A stretch of 64,000 bases of DNA from an uncultured Kiritimatiellota bacterium (GCA_944391085.1 CALXSE010000004.1:1-64000), one strand, 5' to 3'. Positions 1-7,739 are shown, counted from the stretch's first letter. Notes: generated from the letters alone by a model not told the origin. Translations and numbers: made by a program.

Positions 1-199
1 ATTCAATTCTCAAAGATCAGGTTTCGCCCTCGGGCGCCTTGCCCTCGTGTCGCGAAAACGAGGTATATAATCCCACAATCCAGCCAAAAACGCAAGCCTT
101 TTTTTCGCGATTTTTTAAACACAAAATAACCCATTCATTTCCAATGCACACCAATCCACGCCCATCGCCCCCGCTCCCCCACCCCGCGCCCAGCCGCGC

Positions 200-227
200 A
201 AAAAAACGCCGCCCCAAAACGGGACGG
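200..227 (-). terminator. Intrinsic terminator after the glycosyltransferase fusion
   Basis: On the minus strand a 7-bp stem (CCGTCCC with GGGGCGG, one G-U pair) with a GTTTT loop is followed by a run of seven T. It lies 28 bases past the stop codon of the glycosyltransferase fusion, so it probably ends the gtrA operon. The remaining bases from 1 to 199 hold no convincing gene. Confidence 0.7.
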
Positions 228-254
228 CTCGCGCACGGAGGCTTTCGCTTTCGC

Positions 255-2378
255 CTATTCGGCAAGGGCCGACGGCTTCCTGTAAACGGTGAAGCCTTCG
301 GCCTCGGCGATGGGGCGCAGAGCGGCGGCGGGCGGCCAAAAGGCGCGGAAGGTCTCCTCTTGCTCGCGTTGGACGACTATCAGCGTGGCGTCCTCCAGCG
401 CCTGGCGGATGAGCGCGTCGTCGCGCCCAAGCTCCTCGGTGCCCCAGAAAAGGTTGGTGTTGTGGCAAACAGTGAGATTGGCGGGGACAAGACCACAATC
501 CACGTAGAGGTAGTAGGAGACAGGGTAGCGCTCCCGGGTTTTTTGCGGGAAGACGAAGAGGCGCTCGGCAGGGTCATCGTTGAATTGCGCGAGGGTGCGG
601 CTCAACTCTGGCAGGACACGCCCTTGCCAACCGCGCTTCACCACGGCGCCAGTGGCACAGATGCCCATGTCCAAGAGGAACATCGCGGCCAACGGGACGG
701 CCGCGCCGCCCCAAACCAGCGTGCCGATGGCCCCTTTGCCGAGCATGCCGAGGGTGTGTGTCAGCACCGCCAGGTAAAGGGCGAAGACGGAGCCGCCGAT
801 GACGAGATTGTGCAGGTAGGGCGAGACGATCAGCACCGGGAGAATCGTGAGGGAGGCAAACGCCAGGAAGAGCAAGCGCCGGCGCGCCTCGCCGGCCAGG
901 AAGGGCGCGGCCGCGAAGGCCGGGAGCACGCCCAAGGAGAGCTGCGCGATCCGCTCCACGGTCGGACGCAGGTTGTGCGTCCCATGGTGATAAGTGGGGT
1001 CGCCCAGAAGCGTGGTGACGGCGACCCACGAGCCGTCCATCGCGCGCAGAAAGAGGAGGTACGCGCCGACCGCCGCCGCAAAGCCGAGCGCCAACAGGGC
1101 CGCGTCGCGGAGTCGCCCGCCCCACCCCCGCCCAAAGAAGAGCACCGCCCAGCCCAGGACGCCGCCCCACACCAGCGCGTTCTGTTTGGAGAGATACGCC
1201 AGCGCCACGAAGACGCCGCACCAGAGCAGACGGCCCGGCCGCTTGGCCAGGAAAAAAGCCGCCAACGCCAGCGTCCCCCACAGCGCGCACCACGGCGAGA
1301 AGGGCCCATAGTGCGCGAACGTGAACACCAGCACGCTCAGCGCCGCGCCGTGCGCCAGCGCCCGAGACAGCCCAAAGGCCCGCGCCACGCGCCAGGACAG
1401 CGCCGCCACCGCCGTCGCCAGGCAGACGGCCACCCCGTGGAAGACCAGCGTCCCAAACCATCCCCCCAACAGCAGCTTGAGCGGCAGGAGCATCCAGTAG
1501 ACGGCCTGCGTGTACATGCAATGGAAGTCGACCAACGGGTAGAGCCCCTTGGCCATCAGCTGGACGACGTGGAGGTTGTAGGCGTCGTCGTTGAACACGA
1601 CCCGCCACGCCACCCAGACCGCCGCGCACGCGAAAAACGCCGCGTACGCCAGCGCGATGGGCACGCCGTAGCCGCCGCACGAGAAGTCGACCGTCTGCGC
1701 GAAGGAGCGGGCCGCGGCCTTGAGGAGCTTCCATTTCTTGATGGAGACCTCGCCGGTCGTCCGGTCGCGCTGGGGCACGGGCACCTCCAACAGGCGCAGG
1801 CGGTGGCGTGCGGCAAGCCCCGAGAGGATAACGTTGGGCGCGAAGGTCCCCGCCGGGATTTGCGCGAAGAAGGGCGCAAAAACCTCCGCGCGCATCAGGC
1901 GATACGGCGTGTTCACGTCCCAAATCCCCTTGCCGTAAAAGATCCGCACGCAAAGGCGCGAGACCAGGGAGACAAGCTTACGCGAAAGCGGCTGGCGGCG
2001 GCCGTCGCGCCGCCCCACCAGGAAGTCATACCCTTCGCGGCGGGCCCACAGCGCAGGAAAGGCCTCCGGCCCCATCTCATCGTCGGAATCGATCTGGAAG
2101 ACCCAATCCGAATCCTCGGCTGCCTCGCGGTAACCGCGCAGGATGGTGGGCCCGTGACCGGAGTTCGGCTTGTCCACAGCCAGGATTTTGCCGCCGGAAG
2201 CCTCGGCGGCCGCCGTGAGGATGGCCCCCGTGGCATCCTTTGAACCGTCGTTGTAGGCACGGATGCGGTAGCGGATACCGAGCGTGTCGAGCATGGCCAC
2301 CCATTTCCCGAGCACAGGCCCGATGGCCTCGGCCTCGTTGTAAACCGGCATGACGACGGAAAGATCGTACGGCTTCAT
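255..2378 (-). CDS. GT2 polyprenol-phosphate glycosyltransferase fused to a GT-C type membrane glycosyltransferase
   Basis: A 707-residue protein. Residues 1-235 form a GT-A (family 2) transferase: the start reads SVVMPVYNE, the metal-binding DxD lies near 97-99 (IDSDDE), and the fold matches GtrB/DPM-type enzymes that charge polyprenol phosphate with a sugar at the inner membrane face. From about residue 240 there are many membrane segments, with an acidic NDDAYN motif near 263-268 just after the first, as in GT-C enzymes that use lipid-linked sugars on the outer face. ATG 2378 is chosen because it has an AAAGGG ribosome binding site and overlaps the gtrA stop as ATGA. The likely role is lipid-carrier-mediated glycosylation of surface polymer or protein. 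The acceptor is unknown. Confidence 0.8.
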   Translation of the reverse strand: MKPYDLSVVMPVYNEAEAIGPVLGKWVAMLDTLGIRYRIRAYNDGSKDATGAILTAAAEASGGKILAVDKPNSGHGPTILRGYREAAEDSDWVFQIDSDDEMGPEAFPALWARREGYDFLVGRRDGRRQPLSRKLVSLVSRLCVRIFYGKGIWDVNTPYRLMRAEVFAPFFAQIPAGTFAPNVILSGLAARHRLRLLEVPVPQRDRTTGEVSIKKWKLLKAAARSFAQTVDFSCGGYGVPIALAYAAFFACAAVWVAWRVVFNDDAYNLHVVQLMAKGLYPLVDFHCMYTQAVYWMLLPLKLLLGGWFGTLVFHGVAVCLATAVAALSWRVARAFGLSRALAHGAALSVLVFTFAHYGPFSPWCALWGTLALAAFFLAKRPGRLLWCGVFVALAYLSKQNALVWGGVLGWAVLFFGRGWGGRLRDAALLALGFAAAVGAYLLFLRAMDGSWVAVTTLLGDPTYHHGTHNLRPTVERIAQLSLGVLPAFAAAPFLAGEARRRLLFLAFASLTILPVLIVSPYLHNLVIGGSVFALYLAVLTHTLGMLGKGAIGTLVWGGAAVPLAAMFLLDMGICATGAVVKRGWQGRVLPELSRTLAQFNDDPAERLFVFPQKTRERYPVSYYLYVDCGLVPANLTVCHNTNLFWGTEELGRDDALIRQALEDATLIVVQREQEETFRAFWPPAAALRPIAEAEGFTVYRKPSALAE

Positions 2379-2776
2379 TTGTTTCCCTTTCGAAACGTGA
2401 CACACTTGTTGAGCGTGAATTGCAGGACGGTGACGACAAAGATGATAACCAGCTTGGACAAGAGTTCCGGCCACCCCAGCACCCCCACGAAAAGCCACAA
2501 CAACGCCGCGCTCACCCCCAGCCCCAGCAGCCCCACGCAGTAAAACGAAAGGAAGCGCAACCACAGCCGATTCGTCCGCCGAAAATTGAGAAAGGCGTTC
2601 AGAAAGAAATTGTTGCAGATGCCGCACGAGACGCTGACCGCGTTCGCCAGCTGGTAATGCCACCCCGCGCCGTATACCAGCCCCGCGAACACCAGGCAAT
2701 CCATCGTCACCCCACTGCCACCGATCAGACAGTAGACCACAAACTCACGATACCGGCACCAAAGCCTCTCCAACAT
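2375..2776 (-). CDS. GtrA-like flippase family membrane protein
   Basis: A 133-residue protein with four predicted membrane helices, typical of the GtrA/DPMS3 family, which is thought to flip polyprenol-phosphate sugars or assist the linked GT2 enzyme. The family signature near the start (FVVYCLIGGSG) and the conserved NFFLNAFLNFRR stretch are present. Two ATGs are possible, at 2797 and 2776. The second is preferred because GGAAGGAAGG lies nine bases before it and its length fits the family. The gene overlaps the downstream GT2/GT-C fusion by an ATGA junction, so the two are probably translated together. Confidence 0.8.
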   Translation of the reverse strand: MLERLWCRYREFVVYCLIGGSGVTMDCLVFAGLVYGAGWHYQLANAVSVSCGICNNFFLNAFLNFRRTNRLWLRFLSFYCVGLLGLGVSAALLWLFVGVLGWPELLSKLVIIFVVTVLQFTLNKCVTFRKGNK

Positions 2777-2966
2777 AAAAACACGCCTTCCTTCCATACC
2801 CCCTTGAGGCCCTTGGAAAGCCCGTGATCGGATACGTGAAAGAAAGCGTGCCAGAACAGCACGCCTTGCCAAACACGTTGCCCAATCACTGAAATTTCCT
2901 AGGTTTCGGGTGTAGGCAACCTGTCGCGCAAAGCGCAAAACAACTATCGCGGCTCTCCCGCGACGT
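2777..2966 (-). promoter_or_regulatory. Structured 5' leader of gtrA, copy A
   Basis: A leader of about 190 bases runs from the predicted start of transcription (near 2966) to the gtrA ATG. A 13-bp stem pairs 2838-2850 with 2782-2794. The 3' arm contains the GGAAGG ribosome binding site and is followed by five T and then the ATG. The same stem, with compensated changes, occurs in copy B at 4213-4285. An alternative 9-bp pairing of 2859-2867 with the same 5' arm is possible in this copy. Function and ligand are unknown. Confidence 0.6.
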
Positions 2967-3004
2967 GCCCCCATGATAGCAAAACCGGCACGGGGATGGG
3001 AAGG
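2891..3004 (-). repeat. 114-bp promoter/leader core repeat, copy A
   Basis: This segment matches 4328-4441 at 113 of 114 positions. On the minus strand it carries an extended -10 (TGC TATCAT, 2973-2978) and, just downstream, the hairpin TCGCGG/CCGCGA near the expected RNA 5' end. No good -35 is seen. It lies at the same relative place upstream of gtrA as its twin does upstream of the GT8 gene. Confidence 0.9.
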
Positions 3005-3012
3005 TCGGTCGG

Positions 3013-3050
3013 GAAATAAAGAAACGAAGGCGGGCGCCCAGGCGCCCGCC
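3013..3050 (-). terminator. Terminator after the GT8 gene
   Basis: GGCGGGCGCC and GGCGCCCGCC form a stem of nine to ten bp, followed on the minus strand by TTCGTTTCTTTATTT. It lies between the GT8 stop and the gtrA promoter and so separates the two units. Confidence 0.6.
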
Positions 3051-3118
3051 AAGCGGCAGAGCTTATGGCAACGCTGCCGAGATAAGAACGACTCCCGATA
3101 GAGCGGCACCCCGCCTAT

Positions 3119-4072
3119 TCACGGCAGAGGCGCCCTGGGTTGGGCTGGGCGTTTGAAGACCCGCAGACCGAAGAGGAAGCCCCGCGTGTAGCCCTTCTTT
3201 GTCTGCACGCTCCAGACGATGCCCCAGAGGTGCCCCAGCACGAAGCGCGCCGCCGCGCCACGCCATGGCGTGCGGAGCAGGGCGCATAGGTAGGGGAACC
3301 ACGTGCGGTTCCATGCCACGTTGCACCACGGCTTCTCGTAAGGGCCCATGTAGTGGCGAATGACGACCGGTTCCTTGGGGAAACGTTCCATCAACAGCGC
3401 CGTCATGCCGTAGCGGACGGGGAGCGGAAGGATGCGCCCCTGGAAGACGCGGTTGAGGACCACCTGATCGGAGGCCGCGAAGAATGGCGGCGGCAAAGTC
3501 TTCATGCACGCGGCGGCATCCGCGAAGAGGCGTCGTGTGGCGTCTTCCGCCCGGAGCCTGCCACAATCCATCAGCAAAAGCCCGGAGCAAAAATAAGGGT
3601 TGCCGTCGTGGAGGCCGATCGTCCGACGGTAACGCACCCACCCGGGCGAAGGCGTCGCGGCAAGGTCGCTCGCCTCGCGCACGGCCCCAAGCGGGCACCC
3701 CCGCAAATCCGTCTCCCAAAGCGGCCGCAACGGCCCCCGCACCAAGACGTCCACGTCCGAATAGAGGACGCGCGGCGCATCGATGACTTCCGGGATGCGG
3801 AAGCGGAAATAGGCTTCGCGCGAAACGTGCTCGAGCAGGGTCGGCAGGTCTCGCTCCTCTTTCTGCACAATGTCGTGGCAGACGATGGAAGCCGCCGCCG
3901 TCTCCATCGCGGCCAGCCTTTTCCTGTTCCCCGGCGAGAGATCCCCGCACAACACATGGAACACAAACCGCTCCCCCGGATTGCTTGCCAGGACAGAGGC
4001 GATCACCACGGCCGTATGGCAAACGAAGGAATCGGAGACGCAAAAGGCGAGGACAATGGGCTCCGCTTTCAT
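3119..4072 (-). CDS. Family 8 glycosyltransferase (LgtC/GspA-like)
   Basis: A 317-residue cytoplasmic transferase. The start (IVLAFCVSDSF) and the DVDVLV segment near residue 105, with its metal-binding DxD, are typical of GT8 galactosyl- or glucosyltransferases that build lipopolysaccharide outer core and related glycans. A later HYMGPYEKPW segment fits the conserved HxxGxxKPW motif of this family. ATG 4072 is chosen by homology of the N-terminus. It overlaps the TGA of a short upstream reading frame (4069-4206) as ATGA. The gene has a leader and promoter of the same type as gtrA, so the two units are probably co-regulated. Confidence 0.85.
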   Translation of the reverse strand: MKAEPIVLAFCVSDSFVCHTAVVIASVLASNPGERFVFHVLCGDLSPGNRKRLAAMETAAASIVCHDIVQKEERDLPTLLEHVSREAYFRFRIPEVIDAPRVLYSDVDVLVRGPLRPLWETDLRGCPLGAVREASDLAATPSPGWVRYRRTIGLHDGNPYFCSGLLLMDCGRLRAEDATRRLFADAAACMKTLPPPFFAASDQVVLNRVFQGRILPLPVRYGMTALLMERFPKEPVVIRHYMGPYEKPWCNVAWNRTWFPYLCALLRTPWRGAAARFVLGHLWGIVWSVQTKKGYTRGFLFGLRVFKRPAQPRAPLP

Positions 4073-4206
4073 TGGCGGCCCCCAATCCTGCGCCCGACAC
4101 GAAAACTCCGGCCGGCTACGCAAAAAAACCCACGTGGCACCCCCGCCGCCCCCTTCGCAGAAGGCGCCGCACAACAGCCTCCACAGCCATTCTCTCTATC
4201 GCACAT
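4069..4206 (-). CDS. Possible 45-codon leader peptide upstream of the GT8 gene
   Basis: The ATG at 4206 sits in exactly the place of the gtrA ATG in the duplicated leader: the 3' arm of the conserved stem, then a T-rich hexamer, then ATG. A GAAGG ribosome binding site lies within the stem. The frame has 45 codons, encodes a Cys- and Gly-rich peptide beginning MCDRENGCGGCC, and its TGA overlaps the GT8 ATG. It could couple GT8 translation to the leader. No family resemblance is recognised, so it may act only through being translated. Confidence 0.45.
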   Translation of the reverse strand: MCDRENGCGGCCAAPSAKGAAGVPRGFFCVAGRSFRVGRRIGGRQ

Positions 4207-4403
4207 AATAAAGCACACTTTCCTTCACCGTCTACCCCGAGGCCCTAGGAAAGCCCTGAAAGGAACGTGTGCAAGGAAAGTGCGCCAAAAATGACGCCTT
4301 TGCTTCTGACACGTTGCTCCTTCATCGGAAATTTCCTAGGTTTCGGGTGTAGGCAACCTGTCGCGCAAAGCGCAAAACAACTATCGCGGCTCTCCCGCGA
4401 CGT
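4207..4403 (-). promoter_or_regulatory. Structured 5' leader, copy B
   Basis: This is the counterpart of 2777-2966. A 13-bp stem pairs 4273-4285 with 4213-4225. Compared with copy A, one pair changes from G-C to A-T, and three others switch between G-U and Watson-Crick pairs, which keeps the helix. The predicted -10 (TATCAT) is at 4410-4415. Confidence 0.6.
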
Positions 4404-4441
4404 GCCCCCATGATAGCAAAACCGGCACGGAGATGGGAAGG
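4328..4441 (-). repeat. 114-bp promoter/leader core repeat, copy B
   Basis: Twin of 2891-3004 with one mismatch. It contains the extended -10 TGC TATCAT and the TCGCGG/CCGCGA hairpin. The flanking leader is only moderately conserved, so the core is under stronger constraint or was recently homogenised. Confidence 0.9.
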
Positions 4442-4468
4442 CCAGACGAAAAAGGCAACGAGTCTTCA

Positions 4469-4573
4469 GGCGGCCACCCAGCCGGCAGGGGAACACACTC
4501 CCATGCGCACACCTGTCGAGCGCCGGCTCCCGGCGCCTCGACGCAAAGGCGGCCACTCAGCCGGCAGGGGAAC
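4469..4573. repeat. Paired 26-bp direct repeats around a strong hairpin
   Basis: A 26-bp sequence at 4469-4494 recurs with one mismatch at 4548-4573. Between them, 4515-4542 forms a 12-bp stem (GTCGAG CGCCGG with CCGGCG CTCGAC, one bulged C). It lies between the divergent GT8 leader and the rpmE promoter. No coding potential is evident. Confidence 0.7.
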
Positions 4574-4656
4574 TCGCAAAGGCGCGGCGGCAGGAGAGAG
4601 GCCCGGCGGCGGGCACACGGAAAGCGCGGCCGTTTCCCCGCCAGGCAACAGAGCGC

Positions 4657-4685
4657 TTGACGGGACGCCGCGAGTATGGTATGTT
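4657..4685 (+). promoter_or_regulatory. rpmE promoter
   Basis: TTGACG (4657-4662), a 17-bp spacer and TATGTT (4680-4685) give a good sigma-70 type promoter, 34 bases before the rpmE ATG. Confidence 0.75.
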
Positions 4686-4718
4686 GATATGACTTTTGTG
4701 ATTGAAAGGCTTTGCACC

Positions 4719-4919
4719 ATGAAGAAGGATATCCACCCGAAGTACGAGGACGCGACGATTACCTGCGCGTGCGGGAACGTCATCCACACCCGTTCCACCG
4801 TCAAGGCGATGACCTGCAACGTCTGCTCCGCCTGCCACCCGTACTACACGGGCAAGAAGACGGTGATGGACACCGAGGGCCGCATCGACAAGTTCATGCA
4901 GCGCTACGGCAAGAAGTAA
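4719..4919 (+). CDS. rpmE: 50S ribosomal protein L31 (zinc-binding type)
   Basis: A 66-residue protein of the usual L31 length. It joins the ribosomal subunits at the central protuberance. The cysteines in TCACGN and [13 protein letters not shown] mark the zinc-binding form, which many bacteria replace under zinc starvation. The ATG has a GAAAGG ribosome binding site and its own promoter. prfA follows after 75 bases, a very common rpmE-prfA order. Confidence 0.95.
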   Translation: MKKDIHPKYEDATITCACGNVIHTRSTVKAMTCNVCSACHPYYTGKKTVMDTEGRIDKFMQRYGKK

Positions 4920-4994
4920 GCCGCGGCCAGCCCCGCAGGAAGACCGGCCCGGGCCCACGCGCCCCAGCCGGTCTTTTCGTCAAGTCCCCGCGCC

Positions 4995-6077
4995 ATGCCC
5001 CTGATCGACCGCGCCCAAATCGCCGCGCGCCTGGCGGAACTGCCCCAGGCGGAGGCGGCGCTTGCAGACCCGGCCGTGGCCGGGGACCGCGCGCGCTACC
5101 GCGAGGCGCTGCGCCGCCACGCGGCCCTGCGCCGGCTGGAGGCCGCAGCACGGGCATTCTTCCGCCTCTCGGACGACGCCGAGGCCGCCCGTGCGATGGC
5201 CGACGACCCCGAGATGGCCGCGTTGGCGCACGAGGAGCTGGCCCGGGCCGAGGCGGAGTTGCCCCAGGCCGAGCGGCGGTTGCTCCACGCCCTGCTGCCG
5301 GAAGACCCACTGGACGCGCGCGACGCGATGGTCGAGATCCGCGCGGGGACGGGGGGCGAGGAGGCCGCCCTCTTCGCGGGGGATCTCTTCCGGATGTACG
5401 CCCGCTGGGCGGAGGCGCACGGCTACGCATTGGCGGTGATGGACGAGGCGCCCAGCGAGCTGGGGGGCATCAAGGAAATCGTCTTCTCGCTCTCCGGCGG
5501 GGAGCGGCCCTATGGGCGCCTGCGCTTCGAGAGCGGCGGGCACCGCGTCCAACGCATCCCGGTGACGGAGGCGCAAGGGCGCATCCACACCTCCGCGGCC
5601 ACCGTCATCGTCCTCCCGGCTGCGGAGGAGGACGACGCGCTGGAAATCCCCGAGAGCGAGCTGCGGGTGGACATCTTCTGCGCGGGAGGCCACGGGGGCC
5701 AGGGCGTGAACACCACCTATTCCGCCGTGCGGATCACCCACCTGCCCACGGGCCTGGTGGCCCAATGCCAGGACGAACGCAGCCAACACCGCAACAAGGA
5801 GAAGGCGCTGGCCGTGCTCAAGGCCCGCATCCTAGACGCGCGGCGCCGGGAGACCGAGGCCGCCGCGGGCGCCACGCGCCTGACGCTCCGCGGCTCGGGC
5901 GACCGCTCGCAGCGCATCCGCACCTACAATTTCCCGCAGAACCGCCTGACCGACCACCGCATCGGGCTGACGCTCTATGCGCTCGACCGCGTGATGGCGG
6001 GGGACCTCGACCCCGTGTTGGGGCCGCTCGAGGCCGCCGACCTGGAACAACGCCTGCAAGCCGCGCTGGAGGGCTGA
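4995..6077 (+). CDS. prfA: Peptide chain release factor 1
   Basis: A 360-residue class I release factor for UAA and UAG. The anticodon-like tripeptide is PVT (in RIPVTEAQG), the PxT form of RF1 rather than the SPF of RF2. The catalytic GGQ is present in [18 protein letters not shown], followed by the expected ITHLPTG. The residue after GGQ is Gly instead of the usual His or Asn. Length matches the family. It lies between rpmE and djlA in one transcription unit. Confidence 0.95.
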   Translation: MPLIDRAQIAARLAELPQAEAALADPAVAGDRARYREALRRHAALRRLEAAARAFFRLSDDAEAARAMADDPEMAALAHEELARAEAELPQAERRLLHALLPEDPLDARDAMVEIRAGTGGEEAALFAGDLFRMYARWAEAHGYALAVMDEAPSELGGIKEIVFSLSGGERPYGRLRFESGGHRVQRIPVTEAQGRIHTSAATVIVLPAAEEDDALEIPESELRVDIFCAGGHGGQGVNTTYSAVRITHLPTGLVAQCQDERSQHRNKEKALAVLKARILDARRRETEAAAGATRLTLRGSGDRSQRIRTYNFPQNRLTDHRIGLTLYALDRVMAGDLDPVLGPLEAADLEQRLQAALEG

Positions 6078-6078
6078 C

Positions 6079-6834
6079 ATGGGCTGTCTCGTCTCCGTCC
6101 TGAACTTCCTCTTCCTGCTCTGGGTGGTGAACCTGGCGTGGCGCTTCCTCATCGCGCCGCTCATCCTGGGCGAGGCCGCCGCGCCGCGCAAGCCGCTGGG
6201 GCGCGAGCGCTACCTGCGCCTGCTCATGCCGCTGCTGGCCAAGATCGCGAAGGCGGACGGGCGCGTGAGCGAGCGTGAGATCGACCGCGTGGAGGCCATC
6301 TTCCGCAGCCTGGGCCTCTCCGACGAGGAACGCCGCTTCGCCGCCCGCGTCTTCTCCGAAAGCAAGGATTCCCCGGGGCTCTTCGACGCGGCGGCGCACG
6401 AGTTGGCGCGCGCGGTGGGGAACTTCGAGCTGCGCGTCGTCACCTTCCAATACCTCGTCCTCGTGGCCGCCGCCGACGGCACGGTCTCCGACGCCGAGCG
6501 GGCCATGCTGGCGCGGGCCGCCGAAATCTTCGGCATTCCCGCGCCCCTCGCCGCGCAGCTCTTCGCCCAGCTCGCGGGCGGGGGCCCCCGCACAGGCGGC
6601 GGGCGCGCCGCGCCGCGCCGCGAGGCCCATTCCCGCGCCGAAGATCTGGCACTGTTGGGCCTGCCGCCCTCCGCGGGCGAGGCCGAGATCAAGAAGGCCT
6701 ACCGCCAAAAGGTGAAGGAACTCCACCCTGACCGCCTCCAGGCGCAGGGCTTGCCTCAGGCGATGCTCCGCCAGGCCTCCGAGCGGATGGCCGCCATCAA
6801 CGCGGCCTACGCGCGCCTGATGGGGAAGGCCTAA
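6079..6834 (+). CDS. djlA: DjlA-like membrane-anchored co-chaperone (TerB plus J domain)
   Basis: A 251-residue protein with an N-terminal membrane helix (about 5-28), a TerB-like helical domain (about 45-165, with two KADGRVSE/AADGTVSD acidic motifs) and a C-terminal J domain with HPD near 215-217. This is the DjlA layout: an inner-membrane J protein that stimulates DnaK. The ATG follows the prfA stop by one base and has GGAGGG before it, so it is co-translated with prfA. Confidence 0.85.
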   Translation: MGCLVSVLNFLFLLWVVNLAWRFLIAPLILGEAAAPRKPLGRERYLRLLMPLLAKIAKADGRVSEREIDRVEAIFRSLGLSDEERRFAARVFSESKDSPGLFDAAAHELARAVGNFELRVVTFQYLVLVAAADGTVSDAERAMLARAAEIFGIPAPLAAQLFAQLAGGGPRTGGGRAAPRREAHSRAEDLALLGLPPSAGEAEIKKAYRQKVKELHPDRLQAQGLPQAMLRQASERMAAINAAYARLMGKA

Positions 6835-6865
6835 GGGCCGCCATGCGCGGGGATTGAAAGACACC

Positions 6866-6889
6866 GGCCAAGGCGCGCCAGCCTTGGCC
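6866..6889. other. Hairpin after djlA
   Basis: An 8-bp perfect stem (GGCCAAGG/CCTTGGCC) with an 8-base loop. It has no T run on either strand, so it may protect the 3' end of the rpmE-prfA-djlA mRNA rather than terminate transcription. Confidence 0.4.
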
Positions 6890-7208
6890 CCGTCACCCAA
6901 ATGCACGCTTCCGATGCCCGTCGGCCCAGGAGGCCGTGGGAACCTGTCGCCGCCCCGCGAATCGAAGCGAAGGGCAACCCGGCGCCCAGCGTGCCACGGC
7001 GCCCACCCACTGTCCCATCCACACGCGCCGCGGCCAATGACGGCCCCGTGCGCCGCAGAACCCGACGGACCCCACGCCGCCGTGGAGCCCCCGCCCCCTC
7101 GGGAAGCCAAGCCCGGGGCCGCGACAGCTTCGCCCAGGCCGCAGAGGTCGACACGCGGACGCGATCCCGCGCGGCAAAACGCGGGGCCGCGACAGGGCAG
7201 AGCGGACG
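6890..7208. other. Non-coding stretch between convergent operons
   Basis: About 320 GC-rich bases with no reading frame that resembles a protein on either strand. The sequence GGGGCCGCGACAG occurs twice, near 7115 and 7187. The landmarks of RNase P RNA, tmRNA and SRP RNA were looked for and not seen. Confidence 0.4.
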
Positions 7209-7235
7209 AAAAAGGCCCCGGGCACGCCCGGGGCC
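7209..7235 (-). terminator. Terminator after rplI
   Basis: GGCCCCGGGC and GCCCGGGGCC form a perfect 10-bp stem (7214-7235). On the minus strand five T follow. On the plus strand TTTT follows, so it can act in both directions. Confidence 0.85.
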
Positions 7236-7262
7236 TTTTCTTTGTCGCGCTGTCCGCCGAAC

Positions 7263-7721
7263 TTATTCGGCGATGATGGCGAGGCGGAGGGTGACCTCGA
7301 CGCCGGCCATGAGGGCGATGGTGAGGTCGCTGGTGCCGAGGTTCTTGATGGGCTCGGGGAGGCGGACCATGGCGGGGTCGACGGCGACGCCGGCCTCGGT
7401 GAGGGCCTTGGCGATGTCGGCCGCGGTGACGGAACCGTAGAGCTTGCCTTCCTCGTCGCCCTCGACGGCCTTGACGGCGATGGTGAGGGTCTGCCCGCGG
7501 AGCTTGGAGGCCTTGTCCATGGCCTCGGCGCGGCGGATCTTGAGGAGTTCCTCGCGCTCCTTGCGGATCTTCTCGAGCTTGCGGAGGGCGTTCTTGGTGA
7601 CGGGCTCGGCGAGGCCCTTGGGGAGGAGGTAATTGCGGGCGTAGCCGTCGCGGACGTGCACGGTGTCGCCGATCTTGCCAAGGTGGGCGACGTCGTCCAT
7701 GAGAATGACTTGCTGGGACAT
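7263..7721 (-). CDS. rplI: 50S ribosomal protein L9
   Basis: A 152-residue protein. The N-terminal 23S-binding domain starts VILMDDVAHLGKIGD, with GYARNYLLPKG matching the L9 signature; a long connecting helix and a C-terminal domain follow. Last gene of the rpsF-ssb-rpsR-rplI operon, with a terminator 27 bases downstream. Confidence 0.95.
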   Translation of the reverse strand: MSQQVILMDDVAHLGKIGDTVHVRDGYARNYLLPKGLAEPVTKNALRKLEKIRKEREELLKIRRAEAMDKASKLRGQTLTIAVKAVEGDEEGKLYGSVTAADIAKALTEAGVAVDPAMVRLPEPIKNLGTSDLTIALMAGVEVTLRLAIIAE

Positions 7722-7739
7722 GGGTGTTGTCCTTTCGGG

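Noticed and set aside
43-71. TATAAT with a flanking CCTCGT/ACGAGG palindrome on the plus strand
   Set aside because: It would fire into the antisense of the glycosyltransferase gene, and the nearest -35-like TTGCCC is 21 bp away. Without the sequence to the left no role can be assigned.
39-2243. A 734-codon open frame on the plus strand opposite the glycosyltransferase fusion
   Set aside because: It has no ribosome binding site, consists of Arg/Gly/Glu/Gln-rich sequence without known motifs, and is the antisense shadow of a clear gene in GC-rich DNA.
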